From positions 4,743,001 through 4,807,000 of the forward strand of contig NZ_CP028922.1 of assembly GCF_003060825.1 (NCBI RefSeq): a stretch of 64,000 nt of DNA, given 5' to 3'. A model generated the notes under the pieces. The model worked only from the letters and a program-made list of their open reading frames with translations, had not been told where the DNA came from and searched no databases. The position numbers were made by a program, and so were the translations under genes. Of the stretch, positions 9,289-18,255 are shown piece after piece (the stretch's first letter is position 1; each line of letters starts with the position of its first letter). The stretch comes from Paenibacillus sp. CAA11. Lineage in GTDB: Bacteria > Bacillota > Bacilli > Paenibacillales > Paenibacillaceae.

Positions 9289-9401
9289 TAGGGCAACCCC
9301 CCTTATTATCCTTGAAGTCTAGAACTGTGCCTGTACTTCAAGTTTAGGGAGTCTTCCCGCAGAAGTAAAAGGAAAAGATAATTAAAAACAAACTACTCAT
9401 A

Positions 9402-10181
9402 TTACAAGCCTTCTGCCAACCGTCTAATCTCCTTACTCATTCTGGCATTGACGGGATATACCTCTTCCAGGTAACGAAGAATATGCAGCGCCGACTCCGG
9501 GGTCCGCTCGTATCCCAGTATCATATCGCCCACCCGTTCTGCAAAGGAAGGATACCTCTTCTCCAGCCGCCGCTCCTCTCCAAACACATCCGGGAAGTAC
9601 GCCTCCTCCTTCTCAAGTAAATGCAAAGCTGAGAGGATATTGTCCACGGCATAGCTCTGGACGAACCTCGCCGCAGAGAGCTTCTCCCCCCGGGCATAGC
9701 GGCATAGTCCTACATATAAGTTGGTCAAAGCCTCATTCAGCGGGAAATCCAGTCCCTCTCTGCGCTGCGTCTCCGTTCTCCTTCCGCCCTTAGCGATCTC
9801 TGTGATCTCCGGATTCGCATAAGACGGATTCCTCCAAACGATTCTTCCCTCCGAATATGCGACATGCTCCATTTCCTCCTCCTCAAACACCGCATATTCC
9901 CCATAGATCCCGTCCTCGAACAGGATCTTGTATCCATCCACCGTATTTCGGAAGGTATATGATAGCGGGTATACTTCCTCCAGCCAATCCAGCTGCTCAA
10001 TATACGCTTGTTTATATCCCGGCTTCACAATTACAAAAAAGTCCAAGTCCGAATATTCATCAATTCGCGCTGTTTCTACTCCTACCGATCCGACACCCAA
10101 CAGCAGCAGCGCCTCACCTCTCCGCTCCAGTGAACCTCCAATTTCATCAAGCCTTCTAAGAAGCTGTTCCTTCGTGGCCAT
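9402..10181 (-). CDS. Nucleotidyltransferase resembling lincosamide nucleotidyltransferases (Lnu(B/F)-like)
   Basis: The 259-residue protein has GVGSVGVE followed by EYSDLDFFVIV, the nucleotidyltransferase catalytic pattern. The next segments (WLEEVYPLSYTFRN, then ILFEDGIYGEYAVF) follow the order seen in Lnu(F)-like enzymes, which adenylylate lincosamides. The ATG follows a GGAGGGG site. A promoter-like TTGACA and an intrinsic terminator lie upstream in its leader, suggesting attenuation. Lincosamide specificity is inferred only. Confidence 0.65.
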   Translation of the reverse strand: MATKEQLLRRLDEIGGSLERRGEALLLLGVGSVGVETARIDEYSDLDFFVIVKPGYKQAYIEQLDWLEEVYPLSYTFRNTVDGYKILFEDGIYGEYAVFEEEEMEHVAYSEGRIVWRNPSYANPEITEIAKGGRRTETQRREGLDFPLNEALTNLYVGLCRYARGEKLSAARFVQSYAVDNILSALHLLEKEEAYFPDVFGEERRLEKRYPSFAERVGDMILGYERTPESALHILRYLEEVYPVNARMSKEIRRLAEGL

Positions 10182-10205
10182 CGTAAATCCCCTCCATTAG
10201 ATCAT

Positions 10206-10239
10206 AAAAAAAAGCCCAACCCCAGCTGCAGCGAGGTTG
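10206..10239 (-). terminator. Intrinsic terminator inside the leader of the Lnu-like gene (candidate attenuator)
   Basis: On the minus strand a CAACC/GGTTG stem around GCTGCAGC is followed by GGGC and eight Ts (10213-10206). It lies about 25 nt before the start codon at 10181 and downstream of a promoter-like sequence. A second small hairpin, AACC-GAAA-GGTT, sits just upstream (10240-10251). Confidence 0.6.
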
Positions 10240-10273
10240 AACCTTTCGGTTACATTGCCTTTAATTTATTTTC

Positions 10274-10302
10274 ACATTAATGGGAGAATGCAGCGTTGTC
10301 AA
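10274..10302 (-). promoter_or_regulatory. Promoter of the Lnu-like nucleotidyltransferase gene
   Basis: TTGACA (10302-10297) is a perfect -35. After 17 nt, TAATGT (10279-10274) is a weaker -10. The predicted transcript has a leader of about 85 nt that contains the terminator hairpin. The rest of the 10182-10497 gap holds nothing else I recognise. Confidence 0.5.
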
Positions 10303-10497
10303 GATCATATCAACGAGAAGAATACCTGGCCTATTTAAGATAACTGATATAACGTGGGTGGTTTATTTTTCCGATATATACAAATAAGGGTTTTTACCTT
10401 ATTGGACTATAACTATAGCCCTTTATGTAAAATGATACCTCTATGAAGATTCCAGCATGATGCCCTTACAAAATTATAGGTGTGAGGAGAATTTGTC

Positions 10498-11367
10498 ATG
10501 AGAATTTCGATTCATTCAGGCAACGAGCAGATTTCACGAAATTTAAAAGTCCAAGTATCGACGGGAGTCTCGCTTCAAACTGGCGATGCGCAAAAAGTGA
10601 TGAAGCAGGACAAGCTATCGATAAGCCAGCGAGCGAATAACCTATGGAGTCAAAATGTTGGTAAAAAATCTGCTACTGAACAATTAATGGAGCAAATCCA
10701 ACAAATCACAGAGCGCAGAAGTCAGTACATGTCAAATGCCATGGAAAAAGGGGTTAGCACGGAAGTCATGAAATTGGAGCTGGCGGATTTTGATGCACAA
10801 ATCGAAGAGGTCGAGACTCAAATCCGAAAGATCAAGCTTGAAGAGCAACAAAAAGCAACAGGGATGGATAAAGAAAATCAAAAAGAAGAGAACGATGAAA
10901 AGGAAGTCCTGGAGCGCGGTTCAATAGATTCCGGACAAGTAGAGGATCCCCTTGCATCCAACACAATGGGGGCATTGGTATCGGCAAGCAACAAAATGAA
11001 CCAAATCAGCAAAGTGAAGATGGCGCAAATTACATTAAATAGTGAATCTAAAGCCTTGGAGAATAGCGACCCCGCTCGCTCTAAGGCACTTAAAAGCAAA
11101 GCTGATGGGTTGAACGGCAAAATGATGGAAATAACAAATGATGCAACTAGCGAGATCTCTCAGGCTATCAAGAAAGACAACAAAGAGAGCCTCCAACAAC
11201 ACCAAGTCGAGAACGAGGGTATCGATATCACCGAACAAGAGCCTTCGAGCAAGACTATAGTGCAAGATGGAGAAAATCCATCTCATGCACAGGAATTAAC
11301 AACTTCCTCGGAGCCTAGTAATGGCAAAGATAAAACCAGAGTGAATTCGATTGATCAAAGGATCTAA
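10498..11367 (+). CDS. Unrecognised coiled-coil protein (FlxA-like central region)
   Basis: The 289-residue protein is hydrophilic, rich in Gln, Glu, Lys and Ser, with no signal peptide or TM segment. Residues of about 65-125 are predicted coiled coil (QLMEQIQQITERRSQ, then DAQIEEVETQIRKIK), reminiscent of FlxA-like proteins. The N-terminus (MRISIHSGNEQI) is not known to me. GAGGAG lies about 8 nt before the ATG. It is a single-gene unit; the function is unknown. Confidence 0.7.
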   Translation: MRISIHSGNEQISRNLKVQVSTGVSLQTGDAQKVMKQDKLSISQRANNLWSQNVGKKSATEQLMEQIQQITERRSQYMSNAMEKGVSTEVMKLELADFDAQIEEVETQIRKIKLEEQQKATGMDKENQKEENDEKEVLERGSIDSGQVEDPLASNTMGALVSASNKMNQISKVKMAQITLNSESKALENSDPARSKALKSKADGLNGKMMEITNDATSEISQAIKKDNKESLQQHQVENEGIDITEQEPSSKTIVQDGENPSHAQELTTSSEPSNGKDKTRVNSIDQRI

Positions 11368-11470
11368 ACCCAAGCACGGCGCTGAAATCAATGGGTCTCA
11401 GTCTTATCTTCTGTGCATAAGAATCTGCGTTCACCACTTGCTGATAAAACATATATCATTGTTTGTTAAT

Positions 11471-11500
11471 AAGCCCCCTTTGACCACTCAAAGGGGGCTT
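11471..11500. terminator. Strong hairpin between convergent genes
   Basis: Perfect 13-bp arms (AAGCCCCCTTTGA, loop CCAC) separate the stops at 11367 (+) and 11519 (-). The T-tracts on both sides are short, so it is a probable bidirectional terminator. Confidence 0.7.
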
Positions 11501-11518
11501 AAAGTCATAGATAAACGA

Positions 11519-12046
11519 TTATTCATTATCCGGCGTGGCCGGATTGGCCTGGGGCATCAAACCCTGAACGGCGCCGATAAACGGGCGAATGGACTTGATC
11601 ATACCGTAGCCCATCCTCACAACGGGGACAAATTTCTGGATCATGCCGAACAGCCGCAAGCCCCCGCCGAGCATGCCGCCAAGTCCCCCTGCGCCAGCCG
11701 TGCCGCCACCCAGGCCGCCGAACAGCGATCCCATCATCGGCAGTAACGCTGATACCTTGGCGTCCGGCTTACGGGGGCGCGGACGGCCAGACGGTTTACG
11801 TGCACCGCTTCTCCGGTTGCCAAGACGGGCGCCCGGATCATGCGCACCAGCTCTGCGTTTGAGAGATCGGGAATCTTGCTTCCCGGAAGAAGCGCGTGGG
11901 GGGACTCCTGCGCTGGCAAGTACCAACTCGCCGCGATTAACGTCGGTGATGTAACCGACGTAAGTCTCTCCGCTGTGCAGGGTGACACAGACTGGACGGC
12001 CCTGAAGCTTCTTAGCCCGTGCACGCATCTCTTTCGATTGTGCCAT
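11519..12046 (-). CDS. Unrecognised protein with SH3/LSm-like N-terminus, basic linker and Gly-rich hydrophobic C-terminus
   Basis: The 175 residues fall into three parts. Residues 14-45 (GRPVCVTLHSGETYVGYI...) read like a small beta barrel. Residues 50-95 are rich in Arg, Lys and Ser. Residues 100-165 are Gly-rich and hydrophobic (GGLGGGTAGAGGLGG, then hydrophobic segments). The sequence begins MAQSKEMRARAKKLQG after a GGTGAAC site. The pattern suggests a nucleic-acid or surface-associated protein, perhaps spore-related. No function can be assigned. Confidence 0.6.
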   Translation of the reverse strand: MAQSKEMRARAKKLQGRPVCVTLHSGETYVGYITDVNRGELVLASAGVPPRASSGKQDSRSLKRRAGAHDPGARLGNRRSGARKPSGRPRPRKPDAKVSALLPMMGSLFGGLGGGTAGAGGLGGMLGGGLRLFGMIQKFVPVVRMGYGMIKSIRPFIGAVQGLMPQANPATPDNE

Positions 12047-12211
12047 GGAAGTTCACCTCGCTCACTGATTATAATTCAGTTTACGCCGGGGGCGGGCTCC
12101 CTGCTTGTGCGAATGGGACATATGCACGCCAATAATCGCTTGATGAATGCTCATTCACCCTAGGCCGAGTAATTTGGTAAACAGAGTTGATCCATGGTAT
12201 ATTGAATGTAC

Positions 12212-12281
12212 AAAGAAACCCCTCCTTTTGGGTAATGGTTGGTGGTACTTCCATTTCACCAAAGAGCGGTTTCTTTTTGTT
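12212..12281 (+). terminator. Leader hairpin with T-tract upstream of the DUF6273-fusion gene (candidate attenuator)
   Basis: Outer arms AAAGAAACC (12212-12220) and GGTTTCTTT (12268-12276) enclose two smaller stems: ACCC/GGGT near 12217-12233 and TTGGTG/CACCAA at 12239-12262. TTTTTGTTT follows. The start codon is at 12367, so transcripts from a promoter near 12175-12205 (TTGGTA, TATATT) would meet this structure first. The rest of the 12047-12366 gap shows no gene. Confidence 0.45.
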
Positions 12282-12366
12282 TGACGACCGAAAAGTGTAT
12301 TCAACAATTCGCTCGACAGTTTATGAATAACACCTTTCACTTTAAAGCCATTAAGGAGCGATTTTT

Positions 12367-14439
12367 TTGCTTAAATCCAACGTCACTCGCAACTTGCTTC
12401 TCTATATTTCCATTGTGATCGTCATTTCCATATTGATTTATGTACCCGTGACCATCGGGCTTGCCGATAATTCCGACTTCAACCGGACAATGAACGCGTT
12501 TGGGCTGTCATCCAGCAGTGGGATCAAGTATTGGAGTGCTGACTATTTGTACAAATTATCCGACCCCGCTAGTGTTACTCAGTATTTCAAAAATATATTT
12601 CTGCCTGTTAGAGACAACCCTTCGGAATATTACTCAACGCAATTCATATTTACGAAGATAGCGCTATTCTTTAACGCCTTAGTGGGCAATCTTTTACATC
12701 ATGCCCCCAACTTGTTTCACCTATTTTTTCAAACCGTACAGTATATCCTCATTTACGCCTTTGCCTTATTCTTGTTTTTCAAGAAAAGGTGGAAAGACAA
12801 TAAATATGCTGATATTGCGGTTAAAGCTGTTTTTGCTTTGATCTTTTTAGATTGCGGCTACCTGGTTTATTTCAACTCTTTTTATGGGGAATCAACGACG
12901 CTTATTTTCTTGATTTTATCCTTTGTCCTACTGCTGTATCTTGAAAAAAATAAGAACAGCTACTGGGTCTATATCGGCTTGATCCTGTCTCTTTTTATTT
13001 TTTCCGGATCCAAATCAGCCAACTTTCCTTCAACTTTGCTGTTGTGTGTTCCCCTGGTATACTACGCGATCAAAAATGAAGGCATGAAGAAGAGAATCAC
13101 AATCTGCAGTCTAGTTGTTGTTATGCTTATTGGATCCTACGGCTACGTGAAGTTAATCCCGGAATGGATGAAGAGTAATACCACCTTTCAATCTGTTTTT
13201 TTCGGTGTTCTATACGATAATCCATCGCCTGAGAAAGCCGCTCAAGATTTGGGTTTATCTCCGGAGCTGTCCAGGTTCGAATCTATGAACGCTTACAATT
13301 GGCAATCCTTAAGTTCGGATAGAAAGAATATCGATTTTCAAACTGAGTTTTATGATCGCACAAGCCAAATCGGAAATTTGAAATATTACTTAACGCACCC
13401 TGCCTTTTTCGCGAAGAAACTGGATATAAGCGCCGAGGCGGCTTTGCCCCTTAGGCCCACTTATTTAGCCAACATTCATTCATCTTCCCAGCAGGCGGAT
13501 CTGCTAATCGATCATCGAATGAATATTTGGGAGAGCCTCAGGAAGAGCTTCTCAGGCTTTGCCTCTCTAGTTCTATGTCTGATCCTGGTCCTGTCTATAG
13601 CAAATGTGATTGCCTTATTCAGGAGAAAAGCCAGCTTATACAGCATCTTGCTGCGGTTGGTACTAATGGGTGCAGCAGCGGGGCAATTCATTGTCCCCAT
13701 CCTAAGCAACGGTAACGCCGATTTGCAGAAGCATATGTTCTTATTCAATGTGCATTTGGATATCCTGATCATCGTTTTGCTGCTGGACAACCTTGATTTT
13801 AGGAGTCGTATATTTAGACGTGTAGGCATGGTCACCGCTGCTTTTTTAATGGTGATTGCCTTCTATCCGAGCAGACCGGAAACGCTAACGCTTGGCCATA
13901 TAGATGGCAAACCCATTCAGTGGTATGTTTTGGAGCAGGATAAGGATTGGGTAAAGGTGATCGCTAAAGATGCTTTATATCGCAGCGCGTATGATGAAGT
14001 CTCTAGCGATTATACGAAAGCAAGCATTCATGAACGTTTGAACACCCATGATATGGATCAATGGTTTACGCAAGACGAGCGGAGCCGCATTCGAAATGCA
14101 GAATATTACGCGATAAGTAACGAAGGCAATTCGCAGCAGGCAGATGCGGGGGACCGGCCCCATTACTGGTTTTCATCCATAAAATATGCAGCCCAAGACA
14201 GTGATCGGGCATTTCGGCAAAAATACTCAGCTTATTTAACTTTGCCGTCAATAGATGATGTGCAGCATCTTTTTAACCTGTCTAAGACCGCTTCTGTATT
14301 ACCCCATGATTATTGGCTCTCCACCCCTTATTACAGCAGCACCGACAAATCGCGAGTCGTTTCTTCCGATTACCAGGTGTATTATCGCAAGGTGGACACG
14401 GTACTGGGGGTGCGGCCGGTCATGTGGGTTAGGCGCTGA
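12367..14439 (+). CDS. Polytopic membrane protein (glycosyltransferase-C-like) fused to a DUF6273-like C-terminal domain
   Basis: The start is TTG at 12367, with AAGGAG 8 nt upstream. Residues 1-500 contain about eleven hydrophobic segments and a large loop, in the style of lipid-linked-sugar glycosyltransferases, though I see no confident catalytic DxD. From about residue 507 the protein changes to a soluble domain: GKPIQWYVLEQDKDW, then HERLNTHDMDQWF, then DYWLSTPYY and finally VLGVRPVMWV. This is the DUF6273 pattern. The domain should lie outside the membrane. The fusion is unusual. Confidence 0.65.
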   Translation: MLKSNVTRNLLLYISIVIVISILIYVPVTIGLADNSDFNRTMNAFGLSSSSGIKYWSADYLYKLSDPASVTQYFKNIFLPVRDNPSEYYSTQFIFTKIALFFNALVGNLLHHAPNLFHLFFQTVQYILIYAFALFLFFKKRWKDNKYADIAVKAVFALIFLDCGYLVYFNSFYGESTTLIFLILSFVLLLYLEKNKNSYWVYIGLILSLFIFSGSKSANFPSTLLLCVPLVYYAIKNEGMKKRITICSLVVVMLIGSYGYVKLIPEWMKSNTTFQSVFFGVLYDNPSPEKAAQDLGLSPELSRFESMNAYNWQSLSSDRKNIDFQTEFYDRTSQIGNLKYYLTHPAFFAKKLDISAEAALPLRPTYLANIHSSSQQADLLIDHRMNIWESLRKSFSGFASLVLCLILVLSIANVIALFRRKASLYSILLRLVLMGAAAGQFIVPILSNGNADLQKHMFLFNVHLDILIIVLLLDNLDFRSRIFRRVGMVTAAFLMVIAFYPSRPETLTLGHIDGKPIQWYVLEQDKDWVKVIAKDALYRSAYDEVSSDYTKASIHERLNTHDMDQWFTQDERSRIRNAEYYAISNEGNSQQADAGDRPHYWFSSIKYAAQDSDRAFRQKYSAYLTLPSIDDVQHLFNLSKTASVLPHDYWLSTPYYSSTDKSRVVSSDYQVYYRKVDTVLGVRPVMWVRR

Positions 14440-14455
14440 GCCAACCAAGCAAAGC

Positions 14456-14508
14456 TAAACGGCCTTTAGGGTCCAATGGAACTCAGGACTTAAGGCCGTT
14501 TAACTTTT
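14456..14508 (+). terminator. Intrinsic terminator after the DUF6273-fusion gene
   Basis: Arms TAAACGGCCTT (14456-14466) and AAGGCCGTTTA (14492-14502) are followed by ACTTTT. The stem also lies 20 nt past the stop of the convergent GH3 gene and may serve both. Confidence 0.75.
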
Positions 14509-14527
14509 CATGCTTTAGGTGATTCTC

Positions 14528-16756
14528 TTATTTTGATCCTGTTTTCTTATACTTTTTTGTCCGTTCATCCTCAATCGGACCGTCCCAGTTCAGCCCATAA
14601 GCAAAGTCGTAGACATGCCCTACTGCATCCGTATGACACTGCATATCGTGTGCCACGTCTTCGAATTGCTGCTCTACCGTCTGCATATTAGCTGGCATTT
14701 GGAAAGGGAGTAATCCGGTAGGCTCTGCTTTGCCGCTGATGATATCGAGCAGTGCTTGATCCTGCACCCCAAAGTTTACAAGAAGGCCGTCAACCTGGCT
14801 TTCAAACTCTGAAACCACAATAGGATTAGTCAAGAGCAGGGATACAATAACGGGTTTGCCTTTCATGAGTTCCTTTGTATTCAAAATCAAATCCAAGTCG
14901 CATTCGTTAGTTGTCCTAATCGTTTTTCCCTTGTAGGAGCGGTCACTGGCCAAGCTTTGCTCTCTTGCGAACTTTGCTTCATAAGGACGATACTGCAAGC
15001 TAATAGGAACAAAGCCGTTTCCGCCAACTGCTGCATCTTCATTGCTGTATCCAATTCCAGAATCAGGCCCGGATATGAAGACGAGCGCACAATCAGCTTC
15101 TTCCGGATTTTCAGTTACCTTGAAATACCTATGAACAAGATCCATATTTACAGGGGAGTCGAGTCGCTCTGGGATGGAGTTGCCGAACCAATCTTTTCTT
15201 TCCGGATAAAGCCGCTTTGGAACATAAACCGTCGTTTGAGGCTTTAACGGCAACACCTGATTTTGATTCTTTAATAAGACAACTGATTTAAGTTGTACTT
15301 TAAAACCTGCCTCCATAAATTCAGGGCATCCTACTGTGGCGACGGTTTCTCCCACATCTAAATAAGGATTCTCAAACAGCCCCAATCTGAAAATATTAAT
15401 TAGCAAACGGACAGCCGATTGCTCCATTCTCTCGCGCATGAAGGCCTCTCCATGCTCCTTAACACCTATTCTATAAGCCTCTAAAATAGGCTCCATTTCA
15501 TTATTGCCGCCAAATTGGTCGACACCGGCCATGATCAGTTTATAATGACGTTCAGCAACAGTTAGCTCCTCAACTCCCCATGGTTTCCCATCAATAAAGA
15601 CATCCATTTTTCCGGAAAAGTCATGGGTAATATTCCAATCTGTACAAACCACGCCATCGTAGTTGTATTTGTTTCTCAACAGATCGTGAATGATGTATTT
15701 GTTGTAGGAATTCCCGACATTTTCACCACTCGGATCCTGATTATACGAAATGGTGTAGTACGGCATAACAGCTGATGCTTTTCCCGTTTTACCTTCAAGT
15801 TTGAAGGCTCCTTCTGTAAAAGGGATAAGGTGTTCGTCAAAGTTATCCCCCGGGTAAACGGCATACTTACCGGCACCGTAGTGAGCATCTCTTCCCGCTT
15901 CACCCGATCCGCCGCCAGGCCAGTGCTTAACCATAGCATTTACACTATGATAACCCCAGCCCTCAGCTATTTCAGCATCCCCATCGGAAGTTTGGAAGCC
16001 GTCTATATAAGCCCTGCCTATATCAGCCGAGAGTTTGGCATCTTCACCAAAGGTGCCGTTAAACCGGAACCAGCGGGGATCGGTGGCAATATCCACTTGT
16101 GGGGACAATGCCGTCGTTATTCCGAGTGCCCGGTACTCTCTTGCGGCAATCTCCCCAAACTTCTTAACGGCTTCCGGGTCAAAGGTGGCTGCTAACCCAA
16201 GGGGCTCCGGCCACATGGAAATATGGCCGCCCGCACCTTCATTAAATTCTTTACTGGAGTCTGAAGAATGACGGGGATCCGAGCTATTATTAACGGGGAT
16301 TCCGAAACCCACTCCTTCTACAAATGCCTGCATTTCATTATTCCATTTCGCCGCAATTTCCGGTGTCTCTACTGAAGTTACCAGAACATGGCGCAAATGA
16401 TCATTTTTCAAAAATTCAATCTGTTGGTCGGACAGCTCCCACGGTTTTGCACCGCTTTCGGCAAATGATCTGCCCCCATACGTACCGGATCGAAAGCCGC
16501 GGTCTGCAGCAGGAACAGACTGGTGTGAGCTGTATAACATTAAACCTGCGATTTGTTCCAGGCTCATTTTTGAGGCAAGGTCCTTCGCTCTCTCTTTGGG
16601 AGATAAACGCCAGTCTTTGTACTTTTCAAGTTTTCCGCTCTTGTTCAGATCTTTAAAGGCCAAACCGTCCTGATAGATGATCTCCACACCAGATGTTGTA
16701 GAAAGCCCGAGTGTCGGACCATTTGGGTTGCTAGTATATTTAATCAATTTCATCAC
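14528..16756 (-). CDS. Glycoside hydrolase family 3 protein (beta-glucosidase-like)
   Basis: This 742-residue protein has the GH3 two-domain layout. KHWPGGGSGEAGRD is the substrate-loop Lys-His motif, and VVCTDWNI places the catalytic nucleophile at Asp373. A C-terminal alpha/beta domain ends near DFAYGLNW. With no signal peptide, it should hydrolyse imported beta-glycosides in the cytoplasm. It follows the MFS gene after 13 nt. The start is GTG at 16756 or the adjoining ATG; neither has a strong ribosome site, so coupling to the upstream gene is likely. Confidence 0.88.
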   Translation of the reverse strand: MMKLIKYTSNPNGPTLGLSTTSGVEIIYQDGLAFKDLNKSGKLEKYKDWRLSPKERAKDLASKMSLEQIAGLMLYSSHQSVPAADRGFRSGTYGGRSFAESGAKPWELSDQQIEFLKNDHLRHVLVTSVETPEIAAKWNNEMQAFVEGVGFGIPVNNSSDPRHSSDSSKEFNEGAGGHISMWPEPLGLAATFDPEAVKKFGEIAAREYRALGITTALSPQVDIATDPRWFRFNGTFGEDAKLSADIGRAYIDGFQTSDGDAEIAEGWGYHSVNAMVKHWPGGGSGEAGRDAHYGAGKYAVYPGDNFDEHLIPFTEGAFKLEGKTGKASAVMPYYTISYNQDPSGENVGNSYNKYIIHDLLRNKYNYDGVVCTDWNITHDFSGKMDVFIDGKPWGVEELTVAERHYKLIMAGVDQFGGNNEMEPILEAYRIGVKEHGEAFMRERMEQSAVRLLINIFRLGLFENPYLDVGETVATVGCPEFMEAGFKVQLKSVVLLKNQNQVLPLKPQTTVYVPKRLYPERKDWFGNSIPERLDSPVNMDLVHRYFKVTENPEEADCALVFISGPDSGIGYSNEDAAVGGNGFVPISLQYRPYEAKFAREQSLASDRSYKGKTIRTTNECDLDLILNTKELMKGKPVIVSLLLTNPIVVSEFESQVDGLLVNFGVQDQALLDIISGKAEPTGLLPFQMPANMQTVEQQFEDVAHDMQCHTDAVGHVYDFAYGLNWDGPIEDERTKKYKKTGSK

Positions 16757-16769
16757 CTTAGTTTCAAAA

Positions 16770-18053
16770 TTAGTCGACAGAGAGGCCGAGATCGGATACT
16801 TCGGAAATTTTCGCCTTGTTATCCTGACCTAATTCAGGTACAGGAAGAATCGTAAGCCCGCCGAAGATTCCGACAATCCCTAAGAAAGTAAACATAAAGC
16901 TGTATCCGCCAATGGAAAGTAAGATCGGAGCGATCGCCGGAACAATGGATTGCGGCAAAGCATTAGCAATATTGATAATGCCTAAATCCTTGGCTGCTGT
17001 ATCCTTTGAAGGAAGAACCCGTGTCACAAGCGCAATATCAACGGCCCAATAAACTCCCGCACCAATCCCATATAGAGCGTTTGCAAAAATCAATACATTA
17101 AAATGATAGCTGAAAGCGATTACAATTAAAGCAACAGCCATTAATAAACCGGATCCAAGTACAAATGGTTTTTGGATTTTTAATTTATCCGAGAGTTTAC
17201 CGCATACAATGCTGGATACTACGATACAAATGGTTGAGACAAAGGTTAAGATCAGCATTTTCCCACTCAGATCTTCAGCTTTAATCCCGAATCTTTGCGT
17301 TAACAGGACTGAATTATAGTTTGTAGAGGCGATGCCCATCATGACCAGGAAGCGGGAAATCCAAGCCCACATGAACGGACGATGCTTTCTAGGGTCAGGG
17401 AAGACACTCCAGATGCTAAATTTTGTTTTAACGCTGCTGCTGGATTTCTTCTTAACCATATACTTACCTTCGCGAATCAGCATAAGAGCAACAACCGCAG
17501 CTACAACCCCAAATATAGCGAGAACCGAGAATTTGGATAAGTTCGATTGTTTGGACATGGCTGTCATAAGAAGCATGCCGAGCAAAATCGTTAAATTCTG
17601 CGTCATCCCCATCATGCCCGAGATGCTGCCTTTTTTGGAATCATCAACTTGTTCAGCAACCAACGCCATATTGGCCGACAGGGTAAAGTTATAAAAGCCT
17701 TGAGCACAGCACCAGAATAGGACAATTTGCCAAACTTGATTGGATAAGCCAATGCCTACTAAGGAGAGCCCGCCAAATACCAGACCAAATAAGATCCATG
17801 TCCGCCGGCGGCCTAACTTGAAGGTTGTGCGGTCACTGATAAATCCGGCTATCGGGTTGAAAATCAAAGCAAAGAAAGCACCAATGCCTGTAACATAACT
17901 TAGATTTGTTGCAACATGATCCGGGTCCAGGAAAGTTAACTTTAGGGTCAGCAGCACAACGATCGGCGTAAATAAAGCCAGATTGGCAGCAAAGTTCGAT
18001 AACGTTAGACCTGTCATCAATCTTTTCAAAGGGGTTTGTACCTGTAAGTCCAT
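16770..18053 (-). CDS. MFS transporter, probable glycoside importer
   Basis: A 427-residue protein with twelve predicted TM helices and the MFS loop motif after TM2 (DRTTFKLGRRRTW). The sequence fits the GPH-like or related sugar transporters of the MFS. AAGGA lies 7 nt before the ATG. It is followed 13 nt later by a GH3 gene, so it most likely imports the beta-glycoside that GH3 cleaves. A cre-like site lies in its leader. Confidence 0.82.
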   Translation of the reverse strand: MDLQVQTPLKRLMTGLTLSNFAANLALFTPIVVLLTLKLTFLDPDHVATNLSYVTGIGAFFALIFNPIAGFISDRTTFKLGRRRTWILFGLVFGGLSLVGIGLSNQVWQIVLFWCCAQGFYNFTLSANMALVAEQVDDSKKGSISGMMGMTQNLTILLGMLLMTAMSKQSNLSKFSVLAIFGVVAAVVALMLIREGKYMVKKKSSSSVKTKFSIWSVFPDPRKHRPFMWAWISRFLVMMGIASTNYNSVLLTQRFGIKAEDLSGKMLILTFVSTICIVVSSIVCGKLSDKLKIQKPFVLGSGLLMAVALIVIAFSYHFNVLIFANALYGIGAGVYWAVDIALVTRVLPSKDTAAKDLGIINIANALPQSIVPAIAPILLSIGGYSFMFTFLGIVGIFGGLTILPVPELGQDNKAKISEVSDLGLSVD

Positions 18054-18113
18054 TTGTCATTCCTTCTTTCATTAAAAATTAGGACTGCCACTATTCATTA
18101 TCCGCCTCGATAA

Positions 18114-18130
18114 AAGTAAGCGTTTTCCTT
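18114..18130 (-). promoter_or_regulatory. cre-like CcpA site in front of the MFS-GH3 operon
   Basis: On the minus strand the site reads AAGGAAAACGCTTACTT, close to the cre consensus with its central CG. It is downstream of a TATAAT-like -10 (18145-18140), a position expected for repression by catabolite control protein A. Confidence 0.5.
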
Positions 18131-18152
18131 GATGATTAAATTATATTAAAGG

Positions 18153-18177
18153 AGCCTATCCGCAGATAGGCTTCTTC
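18153..18177 (-). terminator. Intrinsic terminator after the AraC-GH39 gene
   Basis: Arms AGCCTATC (18153-18160) and GATAGGCT (18165-18172) with a CGCA loop. On the minus strand a CCTTTAATAT stretch follows. It separates the GH3/AraC-GH39 operon from the MFS-GH3 operon. Confidence 0.6.
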
Positions 18178-18255
18178 TTACTTACTTCATGAGTTCATTT
18201 TAAGTTGTTTTGTAACCGCTTACCTTTATCTGCCATTTAAACCTTAAAAATTAAC

